Shown one piece after another: positions 33,901-45,435 of a DNA stretch of 64,000 nucleotides. The translations under genes and the position numbers were made by a program. This stretch comes from Clarireedia homoeocarpa (Eukaryota > Ascomycota > Leotiomycetes > Helotiales > Rutstroemiaceae), in assembly GCA_001465935.1 (NCBI GenBank), contig LNKV01000028.1, positions 620,001-684,000 on the forward strand, in the 5' to 3' direction. A model generated the notes under the pieces. It worked only from the letters and a program-made list of their open reading frames with translations. It made no database searches and was not told the DNA's origin. The stretch's first letter is position 1, and every line of letters starts with the position of its first letter.

Positions 33901-35608
33901 TTTTACGCGGCGTTTAAGCAAACCGAAAAGTGAATAGAAATAGAATGTGAGTCTCACTGAGCCTCACTGAGCCTCACTCTTCGTAAATTTGATCTCCCAC
34001 GTTCACTGCAGAAATGCTCGGAGATGAGACTGTGTGGCTGCTGTAATTTGGGTGAATGGAGCACTTTCCTCCATAGGAAGCTCAAATTGCAGCTGCACAG
34101 CAGTACTTACTTTGCTGCATACATCGACTTGTGGACTCAACTTAAAAGGGGCGCCCAAAATACTCTCTAAAGTGTAGCGACTCATCAATGGGTCATTTTA
34201 AAGGCCCTCTCTCAACGCCGCGTAAAGAAAGCTACATCCAAAAGTTCGTTAGAAATGCCACTTGGTCACATTTCCAAGACTGTATTCACTCACTTGGGTA
34301 GAGTAGTCGAAGCTTAGAACCTTGGTGCAACGTGTTGGTGTGGTTGGAGTTCTCGCTCTGCAAAACGTAGCGGAGCTCGTGAGGCGTGTCTTGACCAAAT
34401 AATTATGCGCGTCTGAAGTGGTGCCTACACATAAATACAGCTCGTGCCATGAAGGATCAAATGAAAGCGGATTGACCAGCTCAAGATCCTTCGCCTCGAC
34501 TTAGCCACATGTTTGATGTGGAATGTTTCTTCTAGTCATGTCATTATCGCCGAACGAGCAGAGGGTGAATGCAGTGGATGACTCTTCGAAGAAGCTCAGG
34601 ACTTGACAAGATCAATTGAACGGCTGCGATGACCGAAATGAGCCGCCATTGTAAGGCGAGCTGGGTAGCGTAACAACTGACGATGTCTTCGAGTCAGAGC
34701 AGTGTTGAGTTGGCAGGAAGTGGTTGGGTGTTCAGATGATATATGAAAGAGAAGCTAGCGGTCATGAGGGCAACAGATTGTGCATGGAGACATATGGCAA
34801 AGATTTCATGACAGCCATTGGAGTCTGACTCGAATCCTTTTCTGCAGTTTGGAAATCACAGGCGGACCATTCTGACGCAAGAGATATCGACTTCATTTCC
34901 ATTCTTAATGCAGGGCAGTCCGAGGCTAAATATACATATGATCTTATCTACGGCCCCCATTTATTTCTAGGCACAGGACAAGTAACAGTGGATTCACACA
35001 CAATTGTAAGCTTAGATGATGATAGTTCGCATTAATATTTTAATATTTTAATATTTCAATTCTGAAGATGCTCACCGGTGAGGTCTCCAAACACCAAAAT
35101 GCTCATGGCAGTCAGTGACCGCTTTTGTTCACCGAGCAAAAATTGGTGGTGGGGTGTAATCCTATTCTCTTACGAAATGCGGCTCTGCAAATGCGAACCA
35201 TATGGTTCGCTTTTTGCCTTATTCGAGTCTTTGATATAGTTAGCAAGAACATCCGGCCATATGTTGCGGATTCATTAACACCGACTTCTCTTTATATTCC
35301 GATATCTATGTATCTCGACGCCCTTACATGGCCGTTACTATTATGTCTGAATTGTAGAATTCAATTCTCATGAATACTGATTTTCTCGATTTTCTCAACT
35401 TTCCATTCAAAGTACATTGAATTTTTCTCTTATCGCGCACTCTTCGGGCTGCGATAAGCAGAACCTACAAGCACTCGGTGAGCGAAACAGCTCCAAATCC
35501 CAAATCTCATGTCTTGTGAAACCACACCACATCTCCACTCTCAGCAATGTCTCCCCCAAAAGAAATATTACCATCAGCCTAGGTACTGCGACTGACGTCT
35601 ACACAGAT
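30901..35608. other. Gene desert, right part
   Basis: No supported gene. A frame of 121 codons at 33419-33784 lacks an early ATG and any motif. Small direct repeats occur at 33953-33979 (10-bp period, CTCACTGAGC) and 35031-35059 (AT-rich, TTAATATTT-type). The last few hundred bases are presumably promoter and leader of the large C2H2 gene. Confidence 0.4.
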
Positions 35609-38600
35609 ATGCAGCGAGATCTAGGAGACCGATGGACACAGCATCAGCGGAAAAGCAATAAAACTACAACTCAATCGTGGGCTTGTATTAATTGTCCGGA
35701 ACGGCCTATTTTTGTTTCGACGCAAGACCTTTGGAAGCATACCGAGGAGGAGCATCGTGATAAATTCCCTGCAAACCCGAGCGAGCTCCAGCAGTTTAGC
35801 AGAACCGTTGAGAATGATTTTGTAGCAAGAAGGTCAGTAAATATAACTTAGCCTCCTTCTTGATGAGGCTGTACTTCGAAATGAGAAAGATCAAGGCTGA
35901 TAAGATTCAAGATCCGAACAAATATATTTGGAAGATGAATCCTTCCCAAGAAAACATACTCATATTGAAGCGGAGGCGGAGGCCGGACGACCCCAATCGC
36001 TGGCAAAACGGCCACTCAACAGTCCTCAACCAACAAGATCATTATCAGGTCTTCAACAATTGAACCTTGGACCGAAAAATGAGGATACCACGATAGACGA
36101 TTCTCCCGAAGATATAACAGCTGATCAGCCACGCAAGAGAGCCGCGGTCGGAGATGGGATATCCGCTGGCTCGGCGTCTCGCGAGGCTTCTGGTTCACCG
36201 CCCCCGCAACGATCCAAAGCTCAAGCACCCCAGTCTCCCATGGATATCGACTCTCGGCGGCAAACCCCTACTTTTCAAAGACCGAAGGGCCAATTGTGGA
36301 CTCCGGACCAGGACTCACCATTCACAAGATCATCGGTCGATCCGTCTAACATCGCATCTATTCAAGCAAACAAAACACGGGCTCAGGCGATGGAGCCAAG
36401 CACACGTGGAGTGGAGGGTGGAGCGGGGGAGGGGTTAGAAGTTTTTGACGGGTTCTATTTTGGGGCGTCGACTACTGAGAAGATAACAAGAGCCAAGGAA
36501 TTGATTGCCCCAGAAGAAGAAGAAGGAGAAGCTCGCGGTGAGTTGAATGAAGCGTATGCTGTTTCTGCTCTAATTGATCTGTGAAAAGCTACAAAAAGGC
36601 TACGATCAACCTATCACCAGGCATCCCCTGAAGTTTCGGCGCCGCAGCTCGATCACACAACGACCGATATCTATTCCGATACATTTTACCACTATGTACC
36701 TCCGACATCTTCAATGAGCCAGACATCAATAGAAAATCCGGTGTTTAAGCTGGACCGTACCATGACTGACATCTTTCTCGACGAGCTTCAACAACCAAGT
36801 TTCTCAATCACCCCTGACCCTCCTCTGAAATTCACTTCCATCATGCACACGTCTGCAAATATGGCTCCACAAAATGAAATTTTATCACAGGGACTACAAA
36901 CAGCAAGAAGTCAGCAAAGATATGTGGCGTTGGAAAAATCACCATTTCGCGAAGGCTCACAATTAACCCCTTCCTCGATTCCTTTCAGTACACAATCATC
37001 AAATATACAACTTGGAACCCAGGTACGTTTGAAAGAACAACACAAGACCGAAGATGATGCAAGGGTACTACAACGGCAATTTGAGAAGACGCCCGCAGAA
37101 TCAAGTATACCAGAGACGACGTCACCAAAGGACGTAGACTTGGTCTATTACGAGGATGATGACGACGCAAATATGTCATTATTCCCACCTGCGCAACAGA
37201 TCTATGCAACAAAAGGTGGCCCAAAGGATTCCCATCCGGTGGATTCCAATAGCTTCGAACAAGGACAGAAGGGCTCATTTCCAACTGACGACCCAGCAAA
37301 ACATGGCTGTTCTCATCCAGGCTGTACTAGGTCTTTTCACCGTCTGGAGCATCTTAGAAAGCATGCAAAGACCCATTCTCGGCCTTGGAAGTGCCCTGAG
37401 ACCACTTGTAGGTACCATACACTTGGCTGGCCAACAGAGAGGGAGCTTGATCGTCACGTCAACGACAAACACACTTCAAGCCCGTCCTATTACAAGTGTC
37501 ATTACGACTCTTGTCAATACGTGTCGAAACGCGAATCCAATTGCAAGCAGCACATGGAGAAAGCTCACAATTGGGAATATGTGCGATCTAAAAAGGCGAG
37601 GTAATGTTGTTTCCACCCCGGAGAGTATTGTGCGAGATATACTAATCGGCGTCTCATAGTTCTGCCACGCCTCATGTTCCATCACCTTTAGAAAACACAC
37701 CAGGAACTGAGCACCGTGATAGGCTCTTAAATCTCATTGGTCTCGCGCAGCAGCAGCAGCAGCAATCCACACCCGCTCCCCCGGTTCCTGACGCAGCTAC
37801 CATAGCCCAAAGATCTTCGCAGGCTGCGCAGGCTGCTCAAGAGGCTCAACTCAAAAAGGAGCTGGCTCTCCGTATTGAGCGCAGCAGAATTGAAGCAGCT
37901 CAGCGAGAAGCTTGTCAACTGCAACAGCAAGCTCTTCAGCAGCAAGCCGCTTTACAACAACTACAAGCTCTGGCACGAGAACGTGAGGTGCAAAGGGAAA
38001 AGGAGCTGCGTGATTTAGGATTACGTGAAAAACAACAAAAGGAGTTACGTGAGCAAGCAGAACGAGATCGTGAGCGCGCCGAAAGGAATGCACGAGAGCG
38101 CGCGCAAAGAGCCGAGCGTGAGCGCATAGAATGGTATTTTCCTTCCGATCCGCCGACGTTCGAGATTGAAAATACAATTTTCGAGTCGTCTCTCAGCAAG
38201 GAGCCCGGAGATCCTAGCACATCATCAGCACTCGAGGACTTCTCATTGTTTCCATCGACATCTCAAACAGATCATCCTGCGAGTAGGGCTCCAGAACATC
38301 TATTTTCAATGGAGCCTCCGTATATTTTGCAGCAGCCATGGAACGAGCGATCGAACAATAATGATGCAGCGAAAAATGGTCTTGTTGACACTACAACAAT
38401 CCAACCGCCAGACCAATTTGAATTATTTCCGATCAATTCAGGCGAAGTGGCGGCTCCCGGGACGGTCGGATTTGAAAGATCGGATCACGCACCACATATC
38501 GATGATGGTTCTCCTATATCTCCCGAGACAACGCCTGATAGAGAAGATTGGGATCTCCAATCGATCAAGTCCATAAGCACCTTCCGTGATAGTGCAGTGG

Positions 38601-41600
38601 GTTCAAGTATTCCATCAAGTAGCTCGGCCTCGAGTGTTCAAGAACTTCCCCGAGCAGCCCAGAATGAAATTCTGTTCACTATGGAGTCGGACGCTCAACT
38701 CCAATGTCTGTTCAAGGAACTCGCTAAGAGAATCGATAAGGCTCGGTTCATCAGGAATATCAGGAGACTTTTAATTTCGTTCACAGTCGAATTGAAACAA
38801 AATGCCTCTGATCCACGAGAACGAGACGTAGTTAACATCATTGAGCGCCATGCCTCCTGGTTCGCAAGTAGATTTTTCGACTTATCCGACCCGAATAAGG
38901 ATTCTCACTCGCAGCTTATGGCCATGCAACTTAACCAGCAGACCGACAAATGCTTATTGCTCGAGAAGTACCTGTCATCCAATATGCAAAGATCTGCGAG
39001 AGCAGCAACGCCGATGGGAGAAGATGATGAAGCCGATGAGGGTGATAAAGCCGATGTTGAAGCTATTGAAATTAACTACTCGAAGTTCCCAAATCTGGAA
39101 CACATCAAGAAATTTATAGTTGGAGGGACTGCGTTTGATCGTCTCCGCAGCAACACCCTTCTTTTTGCTAAGAATGGGCAAGGCAACCAACAAGAAGCCG
39201 CGTTCATTTATAAATCAGTGGCTAGAATCAGCAATAACGAGTCGGATCCTCTTTCTCGTACTGGCCGTTTGCCAAGATGGGCACAATTGGTAAGACGCCT
39301 AATCTTAATTCAAAGGTTTTTGGGAATTCTTAAAACCCGATCCCAACAACAGAGTAAGAATCTACACCTTCCCGTTGATCAACCAAGATGCAGCTCTCAA
39401 ATCTCTAGCTTGAATTCATCCAATGAAGGTGATGATATTTCCATGGGGACTGACGCTGCCGAAGATTCGGAAACAGACAGTACAGATTATGATTCTGATG
39501 ATCTTCCTGACGATCCAGTACTATCGTACTCAGCCGAAGAACGAATCCTAAACCCAAGAGGATATTTCCAAAAGCTGGAAGATCTGGAGCGTGAAGTTTT
39601 TCAGAATTCTAATGTGTTCATCCACAAGATGGGTAGATCAATGAGCCCGCAGGAGGACGAAGCGCTCCTTCTGCTACCCGAGTCAACTACATACTACTTT
39701 GACAGGGGTGCCTTTATTGTGGAGATCATCAAAAAAACAGAATCGGGAAAACTCCTACATCTTTTAGAATGCCATAATACTATTCATCGATCGATGACGA
39801 ATCTCACCCTACTTCAAGAAAACGGCTATTGCGGCTCCAGTCTTTCTATTCTTACGACTGATGAGACGAGGTCTGATGTTGTGAAGCTTGTCTCTGTCCA
39901 GGTTCAGGAAATTTTGGATCTGGCGAAATCTTTCGTCGATATTATCAAGACCTTTGCATCGGACATATCAACTAGTGACCCTGGTCTTGATGAAAAGGTG
40001 CACTCTTTCGTCAACAGAAAAGAAGCAGAGTATTCGCTAACGACAAGGTGCTGGGAATTGCTCGTGAATATGGGTATCATACGTTATGGCGTGTGGGATG
40101 AGCCTATGGCGATTTGGAGCCTCACTGCTCAAGTCATCGAGCTTGCCATTATATCATATGCTGGAGCCCATATTGAGCGATTTGACGAATCTCTATTAGG
40201 ACGAGAAACTACCTTCACTATACGGCCCAGGAGGATATACTACGATGATATGTTGACGAGGATTGGTCAGAAAGTACCTAACTGTCCGAGCTGTATGATC
40301 AAATTCTCTCGCCGAAAACTACAGTGTATGGACAGTCTATTAAATGGAAAACAGCCGTGGGTCTTTCATAGTCAACGGCCCTACACTAAGGTCGGCGGGA
40401 GACTGTATCTGTCTACAAATATTGAATCACTCACGGATTTGTGGGGTCCGTCCTGGAAAATCGTGGAGGATGCGGCACCGAATGAAATCAAACAGTACGA
40501 TATTGGGAATGGTGCTATTATTCCATGGTCAGCGGAGAGTTCTAATTTTGATTGGAGACCAATCCTTATGTCTTCTGAAGTCTTCTGCCACTGGATTTCT
40601 TCTAGAAGTTGGAATGAAAATGAAGTCGAACGTCATCAAGCTTCATTGAAGAGGCGATGTTTCCTCTCGACAGATACCCTGCTAATTGGCGCGCAATCAA
40701 ATTACGGTTTACTTACCAATGAGAAATGTGTGCCCTCAATGCAGCAAATTTCACGATTCAAAACCAAATTATGGGACCAACAAGCATTACGTCCGCCTAA
40801 TGTTTCACGGGCCAAGAGATACATCGATTCCCACGCAGTTCAGATTCAAGGAAGCGCTATGGGATTTGTCTCTAGTTCAGGTCAAATTACCTACAAACGC
40901 CGGAGTGGCCACACAATGAAAGCCGCGTTGGTAGAGCGCTGGCGCCATGGTCTCCGTAATCCCATCGATTTGGAAGCTTACAGTGGTGTTGAAATCTCTC
41001 TTTGTTCTCGAAATGCTATACGAAGAAGGCTTTTAAATATACTAGGCTCCAATACTATGGTTAACTATCTGCATGGTATATCTTTTTCTTGGATCTCGGA
41101 CATATGTAAAGAATCCTTCTTGAAAGCCCTGCGTTGTCCAAAATCATTTCGTAAGTTCTGGAAAATGCATAAGGAATGGCAAGCAAATATTGGAGACGCA
41201 ATATCTAAATGCTTGGACGCGCTGGAGGAGACTGGCATTGATGATGATAGCCAGGAGCTTAGTGCTTTCTGGGTCGAATCATTCGACGAAGACGGCGATT
41301 CGGATGGAGAAGCCGACGATGAGTCAGTGGTGGATTCATCAGACAAGGATGACAACGATGATAACACAGCTCAGGGTCCCACTGCCCTGCCAACCCCTCC
41401 AGACAGCACTCACTCATTGCCATGTTCAAAGTTCTTCGAGGAATGGATAGTGACACTCTTCCGCTCGGAACACACATGGACAGGTTTCCTCCAAGACTCC
41501 GAAGAATCACTTACGATGGCCGTAGTTGGAATGACTTGTCTCGATTTCCATGACCAGGATGGCTTCGGGCGGAACTGTTCTATGTCCCCGAAAGCAAAAG

Positions 41601-41983
41601 GTTATCCTGTTCTACAAACCTCGCTCCATGTCAACGAATCGATCATCTCTAGCTGCAAGCTCAAGCAAGAGAAAGTGGGCAGTGGACAAAAAACTATATG
41701 GAATGCGAACGAGCTCAAACAGGGTACCTCTCTGCCCTTAGGCAATCACGGGAAGCTGGAAGTACTCTCTGCATCATCGAAACTCTGTCCAGTCATTGTG
41801 GAATGGAAAGGGGTGAAGAGCGAGCTATTGAAAGAGGTCAAAAATGTCGCGATTAACGAAAAATTACTTGGACGAGGGGCCGAAAAACATCACCATGAAT
41901 TTATTCGGGGAACTTGGGAAGTGAAACCGCTACCCATTTTGGTGCTATCAAAGAGTACTAAGGTTAGGTTCTCGAAAGACTAA
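35609..41983 (+). CDS. Very large C2H2 zinc-finger, coiled-coil protein of unknown function
   Basis: I model four exons, 35609-35832, 35912-36537, 36589-37600 and 37660-41983, giving 2,061 aa. An N-terminal zinc-finger-like motif reads CINC...HTEEEH. After a disordered region, three C2H2-type fingers lie near residues 525-615 (CSHPGC...H...H, CPETTC, CHYDSC...H...H). Next comes a Gln-rich tract and a highly charged Arg/Glu coiled coil, about residues 645-755. The remaining 1,300 residues are mostly helical with acidic linkers, a CPSC motif near residue 1505, and a conserved-looking C-terminus (FEEWIVTLFRSEHTWTGFL, GRGAEKHHHEFIRGTWEV). I recall similar large uncharacterised proteins in Leotiomycetes and Sordariomycetes but cannot name a function. 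A TGA at 36582 is in frame unless the 51-nt intron 36538-36588 is spliced. The start is uncertain: 35609 is the first ATG in its frame. Confidence 0.7.
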
Positions 41984-42314
41984 ATTGGCGTAGTTTAACC
42001 CATCTTTGCTTAACTCTACAGCATCCGCCGGGCATAGTACCATGGGGCTCGAACAACCCCGCCCGCAAACTAATTATCCGATTGGTCAGCGCGCAAGATG
42101 GTCTAATTCGCGTTACGCCTTCCTACGCCGCATGATTACTACCCACTACATTATGTACATACATAAGCTTTGTGGTCGATGTCAGCATCAAGATATAAAG
42201 TAAGCAACTCTTCATGCTCGTTAATTTCAAGTATCGAAAACAGCACGGAGTTTGGCACTCATCGTTGGGGTAAATACAACCAATTATTCAAACTATATAC
42301 AATACAGATACATA
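41984..42314. other. Intergenic spacer
   Basis: These 331 bp separate the large C2H2 gene from the FMN reductase gene on the same strand and should hold the latter's promoter. I see no other feature. Confidence 0.4.
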
Positions 42315-42965
42315 ATGGCTCAAATCACTACGGCTGATTTTACACCTCTCTCTATCGGAGTCATTCTCTGCTCAAGCCGCAAACCGCGGGTCTGCCCCCA
42401 AATAGCGGCGTGGGTGGTGGAGACCTTAGAAGAGCAGTCTCTTGAAACCGCCTCAACAACACCCCGCCATCAACTTTCGCTCATCGATCTCGCAACGTGG
42501 AACCTTCCATTTTTCGATGAGCCTGGTGTCCCGTCGCAAATTAATCATCATTCCGAGTACGCCCACGAACATACGCGGGCGTGGTCCATCGAAATCCAGA
42601 AACACTCTGGCTTCATCTTCGTCCTCCCACAATACAACTGGGGATATCCAGCTGTAATCAAAAACGCTATTGATTTTCTATTCAACGAGTGGAAGGGAAA
42701 GGCAGCGATGATTGTTAGTTATGGTGGACATGGAGGCAACAAAGCAGCGGGACAATTGAAGCAGGTTTTGCAGGGAGTGGGAATGATTTCATGTGAGAAG
42801 GAAGTGGCGTTGGTATTTGAGAGTCGGGCGTCGATTGTGAAGACTCAGAAAGGGGAGGCTATTGATGAGGTGAAGAAGGGTGGGTTGTGGGAGCCTCAGA
42901 GAAAAGATGTGAAGGACGCGTTCATGCAGATGTTAAATATTTTGGAGAGTAGAAGAGCTTTGTAA
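42315..42965 (+). CDS. NADPH-dependent FMN reductase family protein
   Basis: A 216-aa single-exon flavoprotein of the flavodoxin-like FMN/azoreductase family, predicted to reduce flavin or quinone-like substrates with NAD(P)H in the cytosol. The N-terminal beta-strand and phosphate-binding loop read IGVILCSSRKPRVCPQIA. The conserved PQYNWGYPAVIKNAIDFL segment, the main family signature, lies near residue 110. It is followed by KGKAAMIVSYGGHGG, which contacts FMN. I start at ATG 42315 because upstream in-frame codons encode no conserved sequence. It is near a Zn2Cys6 regulator and an FAD monooxygenase, which suggests a small redox group (inference). Confidence 0.87.
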   Translation: MAQITTADFTPLSIGVILCSSRKPRVCPQIAAWVVETLEEQSLETASTTPRHQLSLIDLATWNLPFFDEPGVPSQINHHSEYAHEHTRAWSIEIQKHSGFIFVLPQYNWGYPAVIKNAIDFLFNEWKGKAAMIVSYGGHGGNKAAGQLKQVLQGVGMISCEKEVALVFESRASIVKTQKGEAIDEVKKGGLWEPQRKDVKDAFMQMLNILESRRAL

Positions 42966-43167
42966 TAATCATTCCATCTCTTAAGGACGAGAGCCAGGTA
43001 TAAGACGCATTGGTAAAGGGTTGGATTAGATGATGCCAGTTTCGACTTCTAGTAGTACAAATATGGACCAATGATACACTTTAAAATGAACTGTGTCTCA
43101 TGATAATCAATTAGTTAGAGATTTTGAAACGCTGACGACCGGTAGTCGCTTCGTTTCTCTGAACTGA

Positions 43168-44784
43168 TCAACTATCATCGTTCTCACAGATGACCTTATT
43201 GGGAGACTGAAATTGCCGTAACCCGTACTCAAGTGGTTTCGCCGCGATCGTAGATTGCCCACGAACATACTCGAACGCGCACACAGCACGCTGATGCCAT
43301 ATCTTAATAGTCCTCCGGTCTTCTGGATTAGGCGACCTCTCGCTTGGCATATTTCCGTAATATAAGAAACAAATCATCTTGTCAAGCATGAGCAGTGCCG
43401 TGTTAGCCACACAGTCGACGACACCAGCTATGACATCAGAGTATCGAGAAGATTTTGGGGAAGCTCTTGAAGCACCCAGAGCACAGTGAGGATCGAAGCT
43501 ACAATGAAGCCAGGATACCATATTATCGTATGATTTCCAGGCTCTGTGCATCAGCTCCAATCCTGAGGGTGCCCCTTCAAGCCGGTCTTGAAATTTTTGA
43601 AAATCGACCACTAGAATAGGAATCTCTTGTAAGTAGTCACAGAGTTGAACTCGCAGGTTCAAAGAGGTCATCTCTTCTGGGGTTATAACATCTTCAGGCC
43701 AGACGGAGGCAGTAGCGAGTAAAGACCGCCATTGAGGTAGTCGTAGATAACAGTCTTTTCCGGACTTGATGGCCTGAACAATCTATGGAGTTTGATGGTT
43801 GTTAATAGCTTCAACTATCGTATAGTAATGATATGACATGCAAGTCTAGCTGACTGAGGAACGTACAATGTAGCTTAATTGTGACTCCAGCATGCCGTGA
43901 TCGAAGGGGTCCACATATTTGCCTGCGCCCCGGGTCTGAATAAGTTGAGCAGTTCCACGAGAAAGATCACCCCATTTCCCCTTATCGACATTCAATGCAA
44001 GCTACGGCAGGTTATCAGTCACCGCTTCGACGCGTTTGAGTGACCCTGGACTCACCTCACACATCTGCAATAGAATAGATGCACAAAGGGTCTCAGACCG
44101 CAGGCTGAGAGCCCTATCATTGAGACACATTCGTAAAGACTGTAGAGCTTTGACGTAATTTTGATAATTTGCCAGACTTTTGCTGTTGTCATGCAGAGAA
44201 GATTTATCGCAATAGATGCCGCAAATGCATGACACGGCATCGTCGAGGGCTATATTGTGACCTAGTCGAGCAGGGATGAACTGGAAAAATGACCCATACA
44301 ACCAGAGCGGCATTAGATCTCCATTGACCTTACAACCTAGCGAATAGACTAATGCAGTCGCCAAAGGACTCGTCCCATTGAAGCGACTGATTTGAGGTGT
44401 TGAGGCTAGGGTACCCGAAAAGGGGATACTGCAATCTAGCGTTGACGCCTCTGATAATATCAATGATTCACCGGACGAGGCAACAGCGAGCTCTAAATCG
44501 GCCCTTGTATCATAGACGTATCTCTTCTTCGCGTAGGATTTGCCAATGCGGGCAGTCTCATCCATAAAGTTCCAATGAGGTTTATACCCCGGACAGTCCC
44601 AACCACTACGGATACATTCTGCACAAGCAGGTCTTTGTTCACCACACTTTATTGGAGGGAATTAGCCACGATGCTCCACGATTTCTGTTCATTTTGGACC
44701 ACAAGGGAATGCGAGGATGGGACTTACCTTCTTCTTCCGTATCCGACAATTGTCACATTTTTTGCTTGTAGGAACGCCGACCAT
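43168..44784 (-). CDS. Zn2Cys6 fungal transcription factor
   Basis: A 465-aa nuclear regulator in four minus-strand exons: 44784-44728, 44646-44056, 44001-43867 and 43782-43168. All introns are GT-AG and keep frame. The zinc cluster at residues 10-38 has spacing C-x2-C-x6-C-x6-C-x2-C-x6-C and is split by the first intron (CDNCRIRKKK, then CGEQRPACAECIRSGWDC). The rest is a helical region of the C6-regulator type, with SETLCASILLQMCE near residue 210 and RRTIKIWHQRAVCAFEY near the end. It is transcribed divergently from the FAD monooxygenase across a 651-bp promoter that contains two CGG palindromes, so regulation of that gene is likely (inference). Confidence 0.85.
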
Positions 44785-44930
44785 TACGAATTTAGATCTC
44801 GAATGAAGTGTTGATGACAGTCGCCTTGCTCTACGTGCTTATCGGGGCATGAAATTAAGGGAAATGGGGTTCACCAAAGCCATACTAGCACATGAGTCGG
44901 GATGTCGTTTGAGCTACAGTACAGTAGACG

Positions 44931-44938
44931 TCCGCGGA
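44931..44938. promoter_or_regulatory. CGG palindrome, copy 1
   Basis: TCCGCGGA, an everted/palindromic CCG-CGG pair. It is followed by GCATCCGAGCTCGAA, a flank similar to that of the second copy. Confidence 0.5.
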
Positions 44939-45251
44939 GCATCCGAGCTCGAAGGATTTTGTGGAGCAGTGCCACAGTGTGTGGCTTTTGCTTTCCAGTC
45001 CCGCAGTTCCTCTCGTCTCGAAGCTAGTCCCAAATAAGTCACATCTTGCGCGCCGCCCATTCATGCGGAATCGTCTAATGCTAACCAAGTGGCCATGCAA
45101 AATATCACGATGCAGCTTCGCCTTCGTACTGCGCAAGATGTGACCGCTTGGAGATGTTGTGGGCTTCGTGCCATCAACAAGACAATATTACTGTCGCAGC
45201 TTATGTCTTATGCTCCATGGAATTGCACAATAAGGTAAGGGACTATCGGAC

Positions 45252-45259
45252 TCCGCGGA
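45252..45259. promoter_or_regulatory. CGG palindrome, copy 2
   Basis: A second TCCGCGGA, followed by TGTTCGAGTTCAAA, which matches the flank of copy 1 at most positions allowing one gap. It lies 23 bp upstream of the TATA box of the monooxygenase gene. Confidence 0.5.
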
Positions 45260-45281
45260 TGTTCGAGTTCAAATGGAGTCG

Positions 45282-45289
45282 TATATAAA
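45282..45289 (+). promoter_or_regulatory. TATA box of the FAD monooxygenase gene
   Basis: TATATAAA lies about 150 bp upstream of the ATG and just before a pyrimidine/CA-rich leader, the normal position for a fungal TATA element with a leader of about 110-120 nt. Confidence 0.6.
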
Positions 45290-45435
45290 AGGCGATAACA
45301 TCTCTGGTTACTACTCTCAATCATCAACAGCTTCTATAGACATACAGACACCGGAAAAGAACTCCACACACAATCTATCAATCCTCCTTCTTGAACACCA
45401 TCACTATTCTCAACAAACCTTCGAAATCAATTACT

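Larger units (their letters stand above)
44785..45435. promoter_or_regulatory. Divergent promoter between C6 regulator and FAD monooxygenase
   Basis: This 651-bp region separates two divergent start codons. It carries two copies of TCCGCGGA, a TATA box at 45282, and a CT/CA-rich leader before the monooxygenase ATG. Zn2Cys6 proteins typically bind CGG triplets in such arrangements. Confidence 0.6.

Noticed and set aside
37988..41983. Possible separate gene starting at 37988
   Set aside because: The frame starts with GTG and is continuous with the upstream exon from 37660, so it is the last exon of the large C2H2 gene.
42045..42062. GGGGCTCGAACAACCCC resembling a tRNA T-arm on the minus strand
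   Set aside because: The loop does not match the T-loop consensus and no other tRNA part is present.
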